DNA of 49,961 nucleotides. Origin: Hyphomicrobiales bacterium. GTDB taxonomy: Bacteria; Pseudomonadota; Alphaproteobacteria; Rhizobiales; Rhizobiaceae. Position numbers and translations under genes: made by a program. Where the stretch lies: positions 1 to 49,961 of the forward strand of contig UCOA01000072.1 in assembly GCA_900474095.1 (NCBI GenBank), written 5' to 3'. The notes below the pieces were generated by a model, which saw only the letters and a list, made by a program, of their open reading frames with translations, ran no database searches and was not told the origin of the DNA. This document shows, piece by piece, positions 26,400 through 34,868 of this stretch; position 1 is the stretch's first letter; every line of letters begins with the position of its first letter.

Positions 26400-27505
26400 G
26401 CAGTCCCCTCGGCATCAAAGACCCTGAGCGCGTCGAGCGAAAAGGAGAGCGCGACATTGGCACCGCGGTCTGGAAGAGATCGGATGCTGGAGGGTACATC
26501 GGCGCGCAGGACGAGCTCCGGAACTTCGTGCAGACGCACGAGCGCGGTTCTTGAGGCGCCTGCAAACACCATCGTCTCTATCGTTCCCGACAGGCTCAAG
26601 GCGTCGCGGTCGCGGTACGGCGCGATGGCAATATGCTCAGGCCGAGCGGCAACCCGGACTGCGGCGCCCTCCTCGCGCCGGTGAGCTTGACGCCCCTGCG
26701 GCGAACGGATCTGGACGAGGGCGTTGCCGACCTTAATGGCCACGTGGAGGTGATCCGTGCCGCAGACGGTGCCTGGAATGAAATTCACCGATCCGACGAA
26801 GTCGGCGACGAAAGCGTTGTCAGGATTGGCATACAGGTCGCTCGGTGACCCGATCTGCTCCAGCCGGCCCCTATGCATGACGGCCACGCGGTCCGACATG
26901 GTAAGTGCCTCTTCCTGGTCATGAGTCACATAGATGACCGTTGCGCCGATCCGTTCCTGAATCCGTTTTATTTCGAACTGCATCGCCTCGCGCAGCTTCT
27001 TGTCGAGCGCCCCCAGCGGTTCGTCCATGAGAATGACAGGAGGGTCGAAGACGAGCGCGCGCGCCACCGCGACCCGTTGCTGCTGGCCGCCAGACAGCTG
27101 GTGCGGATAGCGGTGCTGCAACGCGCCGAGCTGGACGAGATCCAGCATTGCGTCTACGCGTTTGGCTAAGTCGCGACCCCTCGCCAGACGCCGCATGCGC
27201 AGCGGGAACTCGATGTTCTGGCGCACGGTCATATGCGGGAAAAGCGCATATTTCTGGAACACCATGCCGATATTCCGCCGGTTCGGCGCGAGCATTGTTA
27301 CGTCCTGGCCGCCGACAATGATCGAGCCGGCGGTCGGGGTTTCGAACCCGGCAATCATCGTCAGGAGCGTGGTTTTACCCGACCCGGACGGGCCGACGAT
27401 CGAAACGAATTCGCCCTTTTCGATCTCAAGATCCGTCTCACGCACCGCCCAGACCGCGCCGTAGGTCTTTTGCACCCGGCGAAGTGCCATCTGTTGTCCG
27501 ATCAA
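26396..27505 (-). CDS. ABC transporter ATP-binding protein, PotA type
   Basis: A 369-aa ATPase with Walker [10 protein letters not shown] (38-46), Q-loop [14 protein letters not shown], signature LSGGQQQR, Walker [13 protein letters not shown] and switch region [16 protein letters not shown], followed by a ~130-residue TOBE-type regulatory domain ([10 protein letters not shown]). This is the layout of PotA/FbpC/UgpC. It is the first gene of the minus-strand operon and faces the gntR gene across a 213-bp control region. Confidence 0.9.
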   Translation of the reverse strand: MIGQQMALRRVQKTYGAVWAVRETDLEIEKGEFVSIVGPSGSGKTTLLTMIAGFETPTAGSIIVGGQDVTMLAPNRRNIGMVFQKYALFPHMTVRQNIEFPLRMRRLARGRDLAKRVDAMLDLVQLGALQHRYPHQLSGGQQQRVAVARALVFDPPVILMDEPLGALDKKLREAMQFEIKRIQERIGATVIYVTHDQEEALTMSDRVAVMHRGRLEQIGSPSDLYANPDNAFVADFVGSVNFIPGTVCGTDHLHVAIKVGNALVQIRSPQGRQAHRREEGAAVRVAARPEHIAIAPYRDRDALSLSGTIETMVFAGASRTALVRLHEVPELVLRADVPSSIRSLPDRGANVALSFSLDALRVFDAEGTA

Positions 27506-27631
27506 GTCGTTTTCCTCTTTGCTGTTGGGTTCGCTGATGCGCTGCTGTCAGCGTGTCGGTTCCGGATAGTTCGCGGCGCTTTCCGGCGTGTGGCGTGGGG
27601 AGGCGTGACTTTGCCACCACGAATCGCTACC

Positions 27632-27646
27632 TTTGATGCGCCAAAA
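27632..27646. promoter_or_regulatory. Possible secondary GntR half-site
   Basis: TTTGATGCGCCAAAA shares the TTTGATGC half of the palindrome at 27671 and ends in AAAA like it, but its symmetry is poor. It is about 25 bp from that palindrome, closer to the transporter operon, so it could be a second, weaker operator. Confidence 0.35.
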
Positions 27647-27670
27647 CTTTGCAAAAGCTTCACACTTCAA

Positions 27671-27688
27671 TTTTTGTTGCATCAAAAA
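27671..27688. promoter_or_regulatory. Candidate GntR operator in the divergent control region
   Basis: TTTTTGTTG-CATCAAAAA is an 18-bp dyad with one mismatched pair, 31 bp before the gntR start codon. It almost equals the perfect palindrome at 28409 before the aminotransferase gene. GntR/FadR proteins bind such short dyads as dimers. It could serve both autoregulation and control of the divergent transporter operon. The match is seen; binding by this regulator is inferred. Confidence 0.65.
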
Positions 27689-27718
27689 TCTGCTGTGTCA
27701 ACACGCTTAGGATGAAAT

Positions 27719-28375
27719 ATGAAAGACGCAAACCTTGGGGATGCAGCCTACGCCGAGTTGAAGGACCGGCTGAGCAGGGGCGCATACAAGCCTGGCGATA
27801 AACTGACCGTGCGGTCGGTCGCCGAAACGTTGGACGTGAGTTCGACTCCGGCGCGCGATGCAATCAATCGTCTGGCCACGGAAAATGCTCTTGTGTACGC
27901 AGGGCCGAAAACCGTCATTGTCCCCATCCTCACGGAAGTCGACCTGCGAGAAATCACCCTCATTCGCATCGCGCTCGAGGGGCTGGCTGCCCAACTCGCG
28001 GTCGATCATGCCAAGCCGGAGCACATTGAAAAATTACGTGAAATTCAGTTGCACATCAACGCAGCCCTCGAAAAGCGGGACTATGAGGGGGCGCTTTGGC
28101 ACAACAAGGAGTTCCATTTTCTTGTGTACCGGCTGTCCGAATTGCCCCATCTCATCACGTTGATTGAAGCCCAATGGCTGCGTGTCGGCCCGTCCTTCTA
28201 TGGCCTTTATCCTGAGTTTGCCGAGGCAAAATACGGGGTGCGCAATCATGAAATGGTGATCGAGGCGCTTGCTGATCGCGACGGTGGCGGATTGCGCGCG
28301 GCGTTCGAAAACGACATCCGTGACGGGTATCGGCGGTTGCGTTTTGCCGTTCGGGAGCGCGCCGCAGCTCGTTAG
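27719..28375 (+). CDS. GntR-family (FadR/FCD subfamily) regulator
   Basis: A 218-aa protein. The N-terminal winged helix (about 5-70) reads AYAELKDRLSRGAYKPGDKLTVRSVAETLDVSSTPARDAINRLATENAL, the standard GntR DNA-binding pattern. The C-terminal all-helical FCD domain contains LREITLIRIALEGLAAQLA and the metal/ligand-binding pattern with Asp/His residues (LWHNKEFHFLVYRLS, GVRNHEMVIEALADRDGGGLRAAFENDI). FCD regulators commonly respond to organic acids or amino acid-derived ligands of the pathway they control. It heads the plus-strand arm of the cluster. Confidence 0.9.
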   Translation: MKDANLGDAAYAELKDRLSRGAYKPGDKLTVRSVAETLDVSSTPARDAINRLATENALVYAGPKTVIVPILTEVDLREITLIRIALEGLAAQLAVDHAKPEHIEKLREIQLHINAALEKRDYEGALWHNKEFHFLVYRLSELPHLITLIEAQWLRVGPSFYGLYPEFAEAKYGVRNHEMVIEALADRDGGGLRAAFENDIRDGYRRLRFAVRERAAAR

Positions 28376-28408
28376 GTTTTTTTGTTATACCGACTTGACG
28401 TCCGATAA

Positions 28409-28424
28409 TTTTGTTGCAACAAAA
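28409..28424. promoter_or_regulatory. Perfect palindromic GntR operator before the aminotransferase gene
   Basis: TTTTGTTGCAACAAAA is an exact 16-bp palindrome, 34 bp after the gntR stop and 57 bp before the aminotransferase ATG. It matches the near-palindrome at 27671-27688. A second shared element (TTGC, then AAAGCTTC or AAAAGCTTC) lies beside each: 27649-27660 before the first and 28433-28445 after the second. Confidence 0.7.
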
Positions 28425-28480
28425 AACAAAGCTTGCGCAAAGCTTCTGATTTTCCCTTGCAACAGAAGGCAACAACCCAG

Positions 28481-29836
28481 ATGTCTACAGCAACAGCTGC
28501 CGGTGCAGCCGGGCATGTTCGACCGCGCTCGGCCGATCTCTACCATAGAGGCCGCGGGGTATTCCCGGGCGGCGTCACCCGGTCCACGGTCGATCTCGAT
28601 CCGTACCCGATTTATCTCTTAAGGGGTGAGGGAGCCTATGTCGTCGATGTCGACGGCAACCAGCTTCTCGACCTCAACAACAATTTTACCACGCTCCTCC
28701 ACGGGCACGGCTTTGCACCGGTGGTTGACGCCGTCACCGATCTGCTGCGAAGGGGAACGTGCTTCTCAAACCCGACCGATCATGAGATCGCGCTCGCCGA
28801 GCTTTTGGTATCGCGCGTTCCGGCAATCGAGCAGGTACGGTTCGTCAATTCGGGTACGGAGGCCGTGATGTTCGCGATCAAGGCGGCCCGCGCCTTCACG
28901 GGCCGCGCGGCGATTGCCCGCTTCGAGGGTGCCTATCACGGCGCCTATGATTGGGCCGAAACCGGGCAGTACGGTTCCTTTGACAGCGCAAGGACCGGTC
29001 GCCGCACGGCACGAGCGGCCTATACCGGAGCTCCTGGCACGACTGCCGACACTGTCGTCGTCCTCGATTTCAACGATGTCGACCGGCTGGAAGAGAGCCT
29101 GATGCCTCATGCCAAGAGCCTGGCGGCAATCCTGATCGACCCGATGCCGAGCCGGGCAGGGTTCCTCAGGCCACTTCCTCAGTTCATCGAGCGGCTCAGT
29201 GCATTTGCGCAAGAACACGGCATCCTCATCATCGCCGACGAGGTGCTCAATCTCAGGCAGGGCTATAACGGAGCCTCTTTTCGCTACCGGCTTGCACCTG
29301 ACCTCGTGACGGTTGGCAAGATCATTGGTGGAGGGTTCCCGATCGGCGCGGTCGGCGGACGGCGCGACATCATGTCGGTCTTTGGTTCGGATGGAAAGGC
29401 GCCGCTGGTGCCGCAGGGCGGAACATTTTCTGCCAATCCTGTCTCGATGGTTGCCGGACGGGTCGCAATGGAAGCCATGACGCCGGAGGAGTTCGGGCGG
29501 CTGGAGCGGTTGGGCGACAGGCTGCGCAAACAGTTATCTGAACTTGCGGTAAAGCATGAGGCCTCGTTTTCGATCGCGGGAGCGGCATCCCTCTTTCGCA
29601 TACATCCAAAGCGCAAGGTTCCCAACACCTATGCCGATGCAAGGTTGACGCCGGCGGAGGCAGCGCGGATGCGCAGTCTCAGTCGATTCTTCCGGGAAAA
29701 CGGTATCTTGCTTCCGGGCGATGCGGCAGCGTGCCTTTCGACTCCAATGACTGACGGTGAAATTGACAGCGTGTCGTCCGCTTTCGAAATGTTTCTGAAG
29801 ACCTCTGATGGCGGCAAAGAGGAGGCGCAGCAGTGA
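28481..29836 (+). CDS. Class III PLP aminotransferase (glutamate-1-semialdehyde aminomutase-like)
   Basis: A 451-aa enzyme; ATG 28481 is used. Family features in order: GGVTRSTVDLDPYPIYL near the N-terminus, FVNSGTEAVMFAIKAARAFTGR (phosphate-binding SGTEA), FEGAYHGAYDWAE, the Asp in IIADEVLNLRQG and the PLP lysine in VTVGKIIGGGFPIGAVGGR. This pattern is closest to HemL-like aminomutases, but no haem gene is present and the cluster suggests a dedicated substrate. It is probably the amino-group transfer step of the pathway. It overlaps the next gene by 4 nt. Confidence 0.87.
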   Translation: MSTATAAGAAGHVRPRSADLYHRGRGVFPGGVTRSTVDLDPYPIYLLRGEGAYVVDVDGNQLLDLNNNFTTLLHGHGFAPVVDAVTDLLRRGTCFSNPTDHEIALAELLVSRVPAIEQVRFVNSGTEAVMFAIKAARAFTGRAAIARFEGAYHGAYDWAETGQYGSFDSARTGRRTARAAYTGAPGTTADTVVVLDFNDVDRLEESLMPHAKSLAAILIDPMPSRAGFLRPLPQFIERLSAFAQEHGILIIADEVLNLRQGYNGASFRYRLAPDLVTVGKIIGGGFPIGAVGGRRDIMSVFGSDGKAPLVPQGGTFSANPVSMVAGRVAMEAMTPEEFGRLERLGDRLRKQLSELAVKHEASFSIAGAASLFRIHPKRKVPNTYADARLTPAEAARMRSLSRFFRENGILLPGDAAACLSTPMTDGEIDSVSSAFEMFLKTSDGGKEEAQQ

Positions 29837-31548
29837 ATACCGTATCCATCGAGGAGACTGTGGCCGATCGTGTCGCAAACGCCCTTCTGCGTCACGAGGT
29901 CGAATTTCTGTTCGCCCAAAGCTTGCCTTCGGCGGTCGTCCTTGCCGCGGAAGCACGCGGCATCCGCCAGATCTCCTACCGGCAGGAAAATATGGGAGGA
30001 GCGATGGCCGACGGATACGCCCGGATATCCGGAAAGGTCGGCGTCGTTGCCGCGCAGAACGGACCGGCCGCGACCCTTCTGGTGCCACCACTGGCCGAGG
30101 CCATGAAGGCAAGCATCCCCGTTGTGGCGCTCGTTCAGGAAGTTGAACGGGACCAGACCGACAGGAATGCCTTCCAGGAGCTCGATCATATCGCGCTCTT
30201 CCAGTCCTGCACGAAATGGGTGCGCCGCGTGCAGGTCGAAGAGCGCATCGACGACTATATCGACGCTGCCTTTACCGCGGCCACATCCGGTCGGCCCGGC
30301 CCAGTGGCGATTCTGCTGCCGGCGGACCTGCTTCGCTCGACGGTCAAGCCTGCGGCAACGGTGCGCCGAGCCAGCCTCGGGCGTTATCCGCTCGATCGCA
30401 GCCGACCAGGCGACGAGGCGATCGGACAGGCGGCCGGATGGATTGCTGCCGCAAAAACACCGCTTGTTCTCGCCGGCGGCGGCGTGCATGGTGCAAACGC
30501 CTGGACGCAGCTCGCGCACCTGCAGGAGCTGGCGAGCCTGCCAGTTTGCACGACCAATATGGGCAAGGGCGCCGTCAATGAGCATCATCCTCTTTCGCTT
30601 GGCGTCCTTGGCTCGCTGACAGGGCCCCGGTCACTTGGTGCCCAGACGCAGCAATTCCTGGAGGCGGCGGACCTGATCATCCTGATCGGCACCCGCACCA
30701 ATCAGAACGGAACGGACAGCTGGCGCCAGATCCCGAAAACGGCCCGTGTGATCCATATCGATGTCGACCCGATGGAGATCGGACGCAACTTCGAGGCGCT
30801 TCGGTTGGCTGGCGACGCGCGGGAAAGCCTGAAAGCGCTGAATGCGGCCCTTGCAGAGCGGAACCTGGATCTCCGGCACGCTGGCCGCCAGCAGCTTGAG
30901 GATCGGATCGCTCGGTGCTGGGCGGATTTCGAGGAAGCGCGTCAGCCGGTTGCCCGGTCGAACCAGTCGCCGATCCGGCCGGAAAGGGTCATGCGGGAAC
31001 TTCAGCCCTGGCTCGACGACGATCTGACGGTTGTCGCCGACGCGAGCTACTCGTCCATGTGGGTCACCGGGCAGTTGCGGGGCACAGGCGAGGGCACGCG
31101 GTTCATCACCCCGCGCGGGCTTGCTGGGCTGGGATGGGGTCTTCCGCTGGCGATTGGCGCAAAGCTTGCGCAGCCGGAAACCCCAGTCGTGGCCGTGGTC
31201 GGCGACGGCGGCTTTGCCCATAGCTGGGCGGAGCTTGAAACCATGGTCCGCCTCAACATCCCCGTCGCTACGATCGTTTTGAACAACGGTATCCTTGGCT
31301 TCCAGCGAGACGCCGAAACCGTCAAGTTCGGCCGCTATACCTCGGCTTGCCATTTCGCCCCTGTCGATCATGCCCAGATTGCTGCTGCCTGCGGTTGCCG
31401 GTCCGCGCGCGTCGATGATCCCGCCGATCTTGTGGACCTGATCAGAAAGGGTATCGAGGCGGATGGACCATTCTTGATCGAGGTGATGACGGATCCGGAA
31501 GCCCATCCGCCGCTCTCGCTCTTTGCGGGGATGGATCAGGCAGAGTGA
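29833..31548 (+). CDS. ThDP-dependent enzyme of the acetolactate synthase family
   Basis: A 571-aa enzyme starting with GTG overlapping the previous stop. It has the three-domain layout of the family: an N-terminal PYR domain with the cofactor-activating Glu in SYRQENMGGAMADGYAR and with AQNGPAATLLV and GRPGPVAILLP, a central domain, and a C-terminal PP domain with the ThDP/Mg motif VVGDGGFAHSWAELETMVRLNIPVATIVLNN (GDG through NN). Relatives include acetolactate synthase, sulfoacetaldehyde acetyltransferase (Xsc) and oxalyl-CoA decarboxylase. Following a class III aminotransferase, it could cleave or join an aldehyde or 2-oxoacid product. Substrate unknown. Confidence 0.85.
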   Translation: MNTVSIEETVADRVANALLRHEVEFLFAQSLPSAVVLAAEARGIRQISYRQENMGGAMADGYARISGKVGVVAAQNGPAATLLVPPLAEAMKASIPVVALVQEVERDQTDRNAFQELDHIALFQSCTKWVRRVQVEERIDDYIDAAFTAATSGRPGPVAILLPADLLRSTVKPAATVRRASLGRYPLDRSRPGDEAIGQAAGWIAAAKTPLVLAGGGVHGANAWTQLAHLQELASLPVCTTNMGKGAVNEHHPLSLGVLGSLTGPRSLGAQTQQFLEAADLIILIGTRTNQNGTDSWRQIPKTARVIHIDVDPMEIGRNFEALRLAGDARESLKALNAALAERNLDLRHAGRQQLEDRIARCWADFEEARQPVARSNQSPIRPERVMRELQPWLDDDLTVVADASYSSMWVTGQLRGTGEGTRFITPRGLAGLGWGLPLAIGAKLAQPETPVVAVVGDGGFAHSWAELETMVRLNIPVATIVLNNGILGFQRDAETVKFGRYTSACHFAPVDHAQIAAACGCRSARVDDPADLVDLIRKGIEADGPFLIEVMTDPEAHPPLSLFAGMDQAE

Positions 31549-32321
31549 TGATCGAGTTCTCGCAACGCGTTGCGGTGGTGACCGGCGGCAGCTCCGGCAT
31601 TGGACTTGCCGCCGTCACCCATCTTCTTCATTCAGGCTTCAAGGTTGGCTTTTTCGGGCAAAGTGCGGCCCATGTGGATCAGGCTGCCGCCAGGCTCAGC
31701 CGCCAGTTCGATGGCGGGCGTATTCTCGCGCGATGCGTCGATCTGACGTCACCGCAACAGGTTGCCGGCTTTTTTTCAGACGTCGAGGACCGGTGGCACG
31801 TCCCCGACACACTGATCTGCAACGCCGGCATCTCGCCAAAGAGCCCGGATGGTGCGACGCCCTTTGCGCAAGTCAGTCTCGATGAGTGGAATGCCGTTCT
31901 TTCCGTCAATCTGACCGGAGCGATGTTGTGCTGCCAGGCCGTTGTGCCGGCCATGGCACTGCAGGGGTTCGGGCGCATCATCCTGATCGGATCGATTGCA
32001 GGGCGGGCAATTCCCAGGATGGCCGGAACCGCCTATGTCGTCTCCAAGGCCGCGTTGTCGGGTCTGTCGCGTTCGTTGCTGGCTGCCTGCGCCGGAACAG
32101 GCGTGACCGTCAATATCATCGCGCCGGGCCGCATCGTAACGGACATGGCGGGCGCACCCGACAGTGCGGTCAATCGAGCAGCGCTGGAACGCATTCCGGT
32201 CGGGCGGCTCGGCGAACCGGCGGACATCGCCAGCACAATCGGCTTTCTCGTCTCAAGCGATGCTGGCTTCATCAATGGAGCAATCATCGATGTGAATGGA
32301 GGGGAGTTCGCTCCCCTCTGA
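31545..32321 (+). CDS. Short-chain dehydrogenase/reductase (SDR)
   Basis: A 258-aa classical SDR. The NAD(P)-binding motif is VVTGGSSGIGLA, then ICNAGIS, the catalytic Ser in ILIGSIAGRAIP, and Tyr/Lys in TAYVVSKAALSG. The C-terminal RIPVGRLGEPADIASTIGFLVSSDAGFINGAIIDVNGG is typical of FabG-like oxidoreductases. It overlaps the ThDP gene by 4 nt. SDRs with alpha-oxoamine synthases are known to reduce the ketone product (as in the CAI-1 pathway), which is one possible role here. Confidence 0.9.
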   Translation: MMIEFSQRVAVVTGGSSGIGLAAVTHLLHSGFKVGFFGQSAAHVDQAAARLSRQFDGGRILARCVDLTSPQQVAGFFSDVEDRWHVPDTLICNAGISPKSPDGATPFAQVSLDEWNAVLSVNLTGAMLCCQAVVPAMALQGFGRIILIGSIAGRAIPRMAGTAYVVSKAALSGLSRSLLAACAGTGVTVNIIAPGRIVTDMAGAPDSAVNRAALERIPVGRLGEPADIASTIGFLVSSDAGFINGAIIDVNGGEFAPL

Positions 32322-32338
32322 AAACCGGAGCCAGGACC

Positions 32339-33049
32339 ATGCCCAAGATCCTCGTCTGCGTCGCGGACGCGCAGCTCTTCCTCTTGCTTCGCCATGTGCT
32401 GGTGAGCGAAGGCTTCGATGCTTTCCTTGTGACGCAGCCTTCCGAAGTGGTGCGCCTTTGCCGGCGCGAGGCGGTCGTGGCCGCCGTGATCGATTGGTCG
32501 GAAGGGGCGCTTGGAAGGGGAGCCCTTCTGGCAGCGGTGAGGTCTGTTGCCCCGCCTGTCGCCGTGATCCTGCTTACACGGGATCAGGCCGGGCTGACTG
32601 TCGCCCCACCCGCATGTGAACTGCGCCTCAAACGTCCCTTCAATCCTCTTGGTCTGCTGCAGTTCCTGCGGCGTCTGCGCAATCTGCGTCTTGCCGCCGG
32701 CCATCCAGGCTCTTCCGGAACGGTGCTTCGGTTTGCCGACCTTGAAATGAACATTGCGACGGTGAAAGTGCAGCGGGCCGGAAAAGAAGTCGGACTGACG
32801 GCGTTGCAGTTTCGTCTGTTGCGTCGGCTGCTCCAGGCGCCCACGGTCGTTTGCCACCGCGACGATCTTATTGAGAATTGCTGGCCGGAGCATGCCGAAG
32901 TCGAGCCACGAACCGTCGACATCCATATCGGCCACATCCGCCGCGCCCTGGATGCACTGGGCCCCGAACTCATCCGCACTGTGCGCGGACGCGGCTATTC
33001 CCTTCAGATGCCATCCGGCATCAAGGCTTCAAAGCCGTCTAATTCCTGA
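32339..33049 (+). CDS. Second OmpR-type response regulator
   Basis: A 236-aa protein, exactly the length of the regulator at 22749. I start it at ATG 32339, 17 bp after the SDR stop, although the frame is open further upstream inside the SDR gene. The receiver keeps an Asp in VAAVIDWSEG, a Thr in VILLTRD and a Lys in RLKRPFNP, so it looks more phosphorylatable than its paralogue. The winged helix contains LTALQFRLLRRLLQAPTVVCHRDDLIENCW and VEPRTVDIHIGHIRRAL. No kinase gene is nearby. It is the last gene of the plus-strand arm and overlaps the convergent small gene by 11 nt. Confidence 0.88.
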   Translation: MPKILVCVADAQLFLLLRHVLVSEGFDAFLVTQPSEVVRLCRREAVVAAVIDWSEGALGRGALLAAVRSVAPPVAVILLTRDQAGLTVAPPACELRLKRPFNPLGLLQFLRRLRNLRLAAGHPGSSGTVLRFADLEMNIATVKVQRAGKEVGLTALQFRLLRRLLQAPTVVCHRDDLIENCWPEHAEVEPRTVDIHIGHIRRALDALGPELIRTVRGRGYSLQMPSGIKASKPSNS

Positions 33050-33266
33050 GCCGCCGAAACAGTCCTGCCAGGCGTCGGAATTCCGCCTCCTCGCCCTCGA
33101 ACCAGGCGTCCAGCCCACAGAAGGCGACGGCGGTTGCGGCTTCGCTGCCGTAGAGCGCATGGGCGTGGTTGATGATGACTTCATCGGCATCGGCCGGACT
33201 GGCTTCGTTGCCAATCTCACGGTTTTTTGGCTGCGGCCTCTTAGACCGGGATGGATTGCGCGACAT
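33039..33266 (-). CDS. Small conserved rhizobial-type hypothetical protein
   Basis: A 75-aa protein from ATG 33266. A basic N-terminus (SRNPSRSKRPQPK) is followed by an acidic, helical core: DEVIINHAHALYGSEAATAVAFCGLDAWFEGEEAEFRRLAGLFRRL. This core resembles a family of short uncharacterised rhizobial proteins. The upstream frame extends further but without coding character. It converges with the response-regulator gene. Confidence 0.6.
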   Translation of the reverse strand: MSRNPSRSKRPQPKNREIGNEASPADADEVIINHAHALYGSEAATAVAFCGLDAWFEGEEAEFRRLAGLFRRLRN

Positions 33267-33830
33267 AGTAGTCTCCCCGCGTCCGGCGCAGGAAGTGATT
33301 TGGTAGATCGCCGGACGTTGCCGCACCCTTATCGTCGAATTGATTGACGCTCGTGCCGTCCCTGGCGAATGTTTTGTCGCAGCTATAATCCTAGAGGGCC
33401 GTTGCCGCGCGGGCAAGCGCAAATGCTCTTTCGAGGCAGTCGTGAACGGCGCAACAGGCATGATGGCCCGCGCAGGGCGTGGAGAAGGCAGCACAGGGTA
33501 TTCCGAGGTGACTGTGCTGGCTGTTATCTCGCTCGTCCGTCGTGGCGTACAAGAATACTATTGAGGCAACGAGATGGGTCCGGCCCGGATTTCGCCTTGC
33601 CGGCGGCGTTGTGCCAATCTTCCGGGCTGCTTGGAACCGAAGTTGCACGCGCAGACCACGAACCGTTGCTCTGCCGCCGCGATGCTAGATCTCTGATGCG
33701 CTCTACCTTGTCTGGTTGCGTTCACGGCCTCAGCTTTGGGTTCAACCTTTTGCTCGCAATGCGACGACCGAGCATGGGCTGTGCGGGTGGCCGTGCGGAT
33801 GCGCACGGCTCGGCTCCGTTTGTAAAGATT
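33267..33830. other. Gene-poor stretch left of the mosaic region
   Basis: About 560 bp in which I see no convincing gene on either strand; the open frames have arginine/serine-rich, out-of-phase composition. It ends abruptly where a copied segment of the nucleotidyltransferase locus begins. Confidence 0.5.
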
Positions 33831-34056
33831 GTGTGAAAACATCTTTGCAAGCGCTTCGTTGAAACGTGGGCCAGCTTCCGGCACTGTCCCTTGTGCCGTA
33901 AACCGGCATAGTTGGTTCGAATCAGAGCTTAAGGGGTTTGTATTGCCGATGAAGACGAGCCTCGATCACCTGCCGCCGGTCAAGCAGCACGAGCTTCGCC
34001 GAATCGTCGAGGTCATTCTCGAAGAGTTCGAGGACGCGCTGAACGTCAGCGGCTGA
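33831..34056 (+). pseudogene. Truncated copy of the nucleotidyltransferase-HEPN gene start with its upstream region
   Basis: Positions 33831-34043 match 47754-47965 closely (about nine tenths identical by eye), including ~118 bp of upstream DNA. The copied frame starts at ATG 33949, reads KTSLDHLPPVKQHEL and ends after 35 codons in a foreign tail. The upstream part common to both copies (for example CCAGCTTCCGGCACTGTCCC) probably carries the promoter of the intact gene. The fragment cannot encode a working enzyme. Confidence 0.85.
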
Positions 34057-34114
34057 CCACATGCCTGTACCGAAGTAAGATTCCGCTTGCATCTTTCGGG
34101 GCGTCCACACACGC

Positions 34115-34319
34115 CCCACTTCACCTCAAACGACCACTTTGGACCCGCTGGCGGCTTATTGACTAGGACAGGAAGGCACGTCGCGATGCGCGCCGGCATC
34201 GGGTCGAAGGGAAGCTGCGGCTGGGCGGGATCGCGCGGCTTTCTACGACGGCTGTGCAACGGCTTGTCGGGATCGTGATGAAGCTCCATGGAGCGAGGTT
34301 TCTTCGGTGGCTTAACCAT
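34115..34319 (-). pseudogene. Truncated 5' copy of the LigD-type DNA ligase gene
   Basis: Read on the minus strand, this begins VKPPKKPRSMELHHD and follows the N-terminus of the ligase encoded at 43744 up to SFEVKW, then breaks off just before the catalytic lysine motif is complete. The frame runs on into unrelated sequence overlapping the nucleotidyltransferase fragment. It is part of the left arm of the large inverted repeat. Confidence 0.85.
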
Positions 34320-34437
34320 GAACTTATTGCACCAGAGAATGCGGAAAGGCACATCAGGAAACAATTAAGTATGCCCTAAAATTCACCGATCAAGGTAATG
34401 ATCTCGCAGCTGAGTTCGACAAAGGTCAGCAAACTGC
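34115..34437. repeat. Left arm of ~325-bp inverted repeat
   Basis: The reverse complement of 34115-34437 matches 43623-43948 with scattered substitutions and one 3-bp deletion (AAGGTAATG against AAGGCGGTAATG). The arms flank 9.2 kb (34438-43622). The intact ligase gene starts in the right arm; its broken twin lies here. Confidence 0.88.
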
Positions 34438-34495
34438 GAGACCAAGGTGCGCCGGGTGTTTTCACGATTGAATCATGATGGTGTAGTGGCAGCAA

Positions 34496-34511
34496 TGGGG
34501 AGTTTTCCCCA
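34496..34511. other. Hairpin TGGGGA-GTTT-TCCCCA
   Basis: A perfect 6-bp stem with a 4-nt loop, 24 bp beyond the stop of the minus-strand gene at 34536. It has no following T run on the minus strand, so it is at best a weak terminator. Confidence 0.35.
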
Positions 34512-34535
34512 CATCCGATAAGCGGGAACCTTTAC

Positions 34536-34868
34536 TCACGTATTCAAGAGCTTGCGTGCGTTTTCCATTGCTTGATCAAGACGGATGCGGCTCTTCCCCT
34601 GGCCCAGTTCGTCTCGAGGAGAACTGCAGAATTCCCCGACAGTTGCCATCTCCGCCGTTCGTGGGACTTCGAACTCAACAACTAATCTATCGTCAACCAA
34701 GAAAGTATATAGGTCCTCGCCTTGCTCCGGTATGTGCTTTAGAATCTGAAAAACGGAACCGCGCACGCCCTTCCCATCCATGAGAGCTATCAACTTGGCA
34801 TCATGAGGCACTCGGTCCGGCTGCAAAATGTAGGTGCTGTACTTGTCGTGGAGCCGCTGTGGCGACAT
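34536..34868 (-). CDS. Hypothetical protein
   Basis: A 110-aa soluble protein I do not recognise. GAGG lies 7 nt before the ATG at 34868. It reads as a real protein: YILQPDRVPHDAKLIALMDGKGVRGSVFQILKHIP and DLYTFLVDDRLVVEFEVPR suggest a compact alpha/beta fold, and RLDQAMENARKLL a C-terminal helix. It stands alone among small immunity-like genes. Confidence 0.55.
   Translation of the reverse strand: MSPQRLHDKYSTYILQPDRVPHDAKLIALMDGKGVRGSVFQILKHIPEQGEDLYTFLVDDRLVVEFEVPRTAEMATVGEFCSSPRDELGQGKSRIRLDQAMENARKLLNT

Noticed and set aside
29870-30619. Alternate plus-strand frames inside the ThDP enzyme gene
   Set aside because: Arg/Ser/Pro-rich frame-shifted readings of a strong gene.
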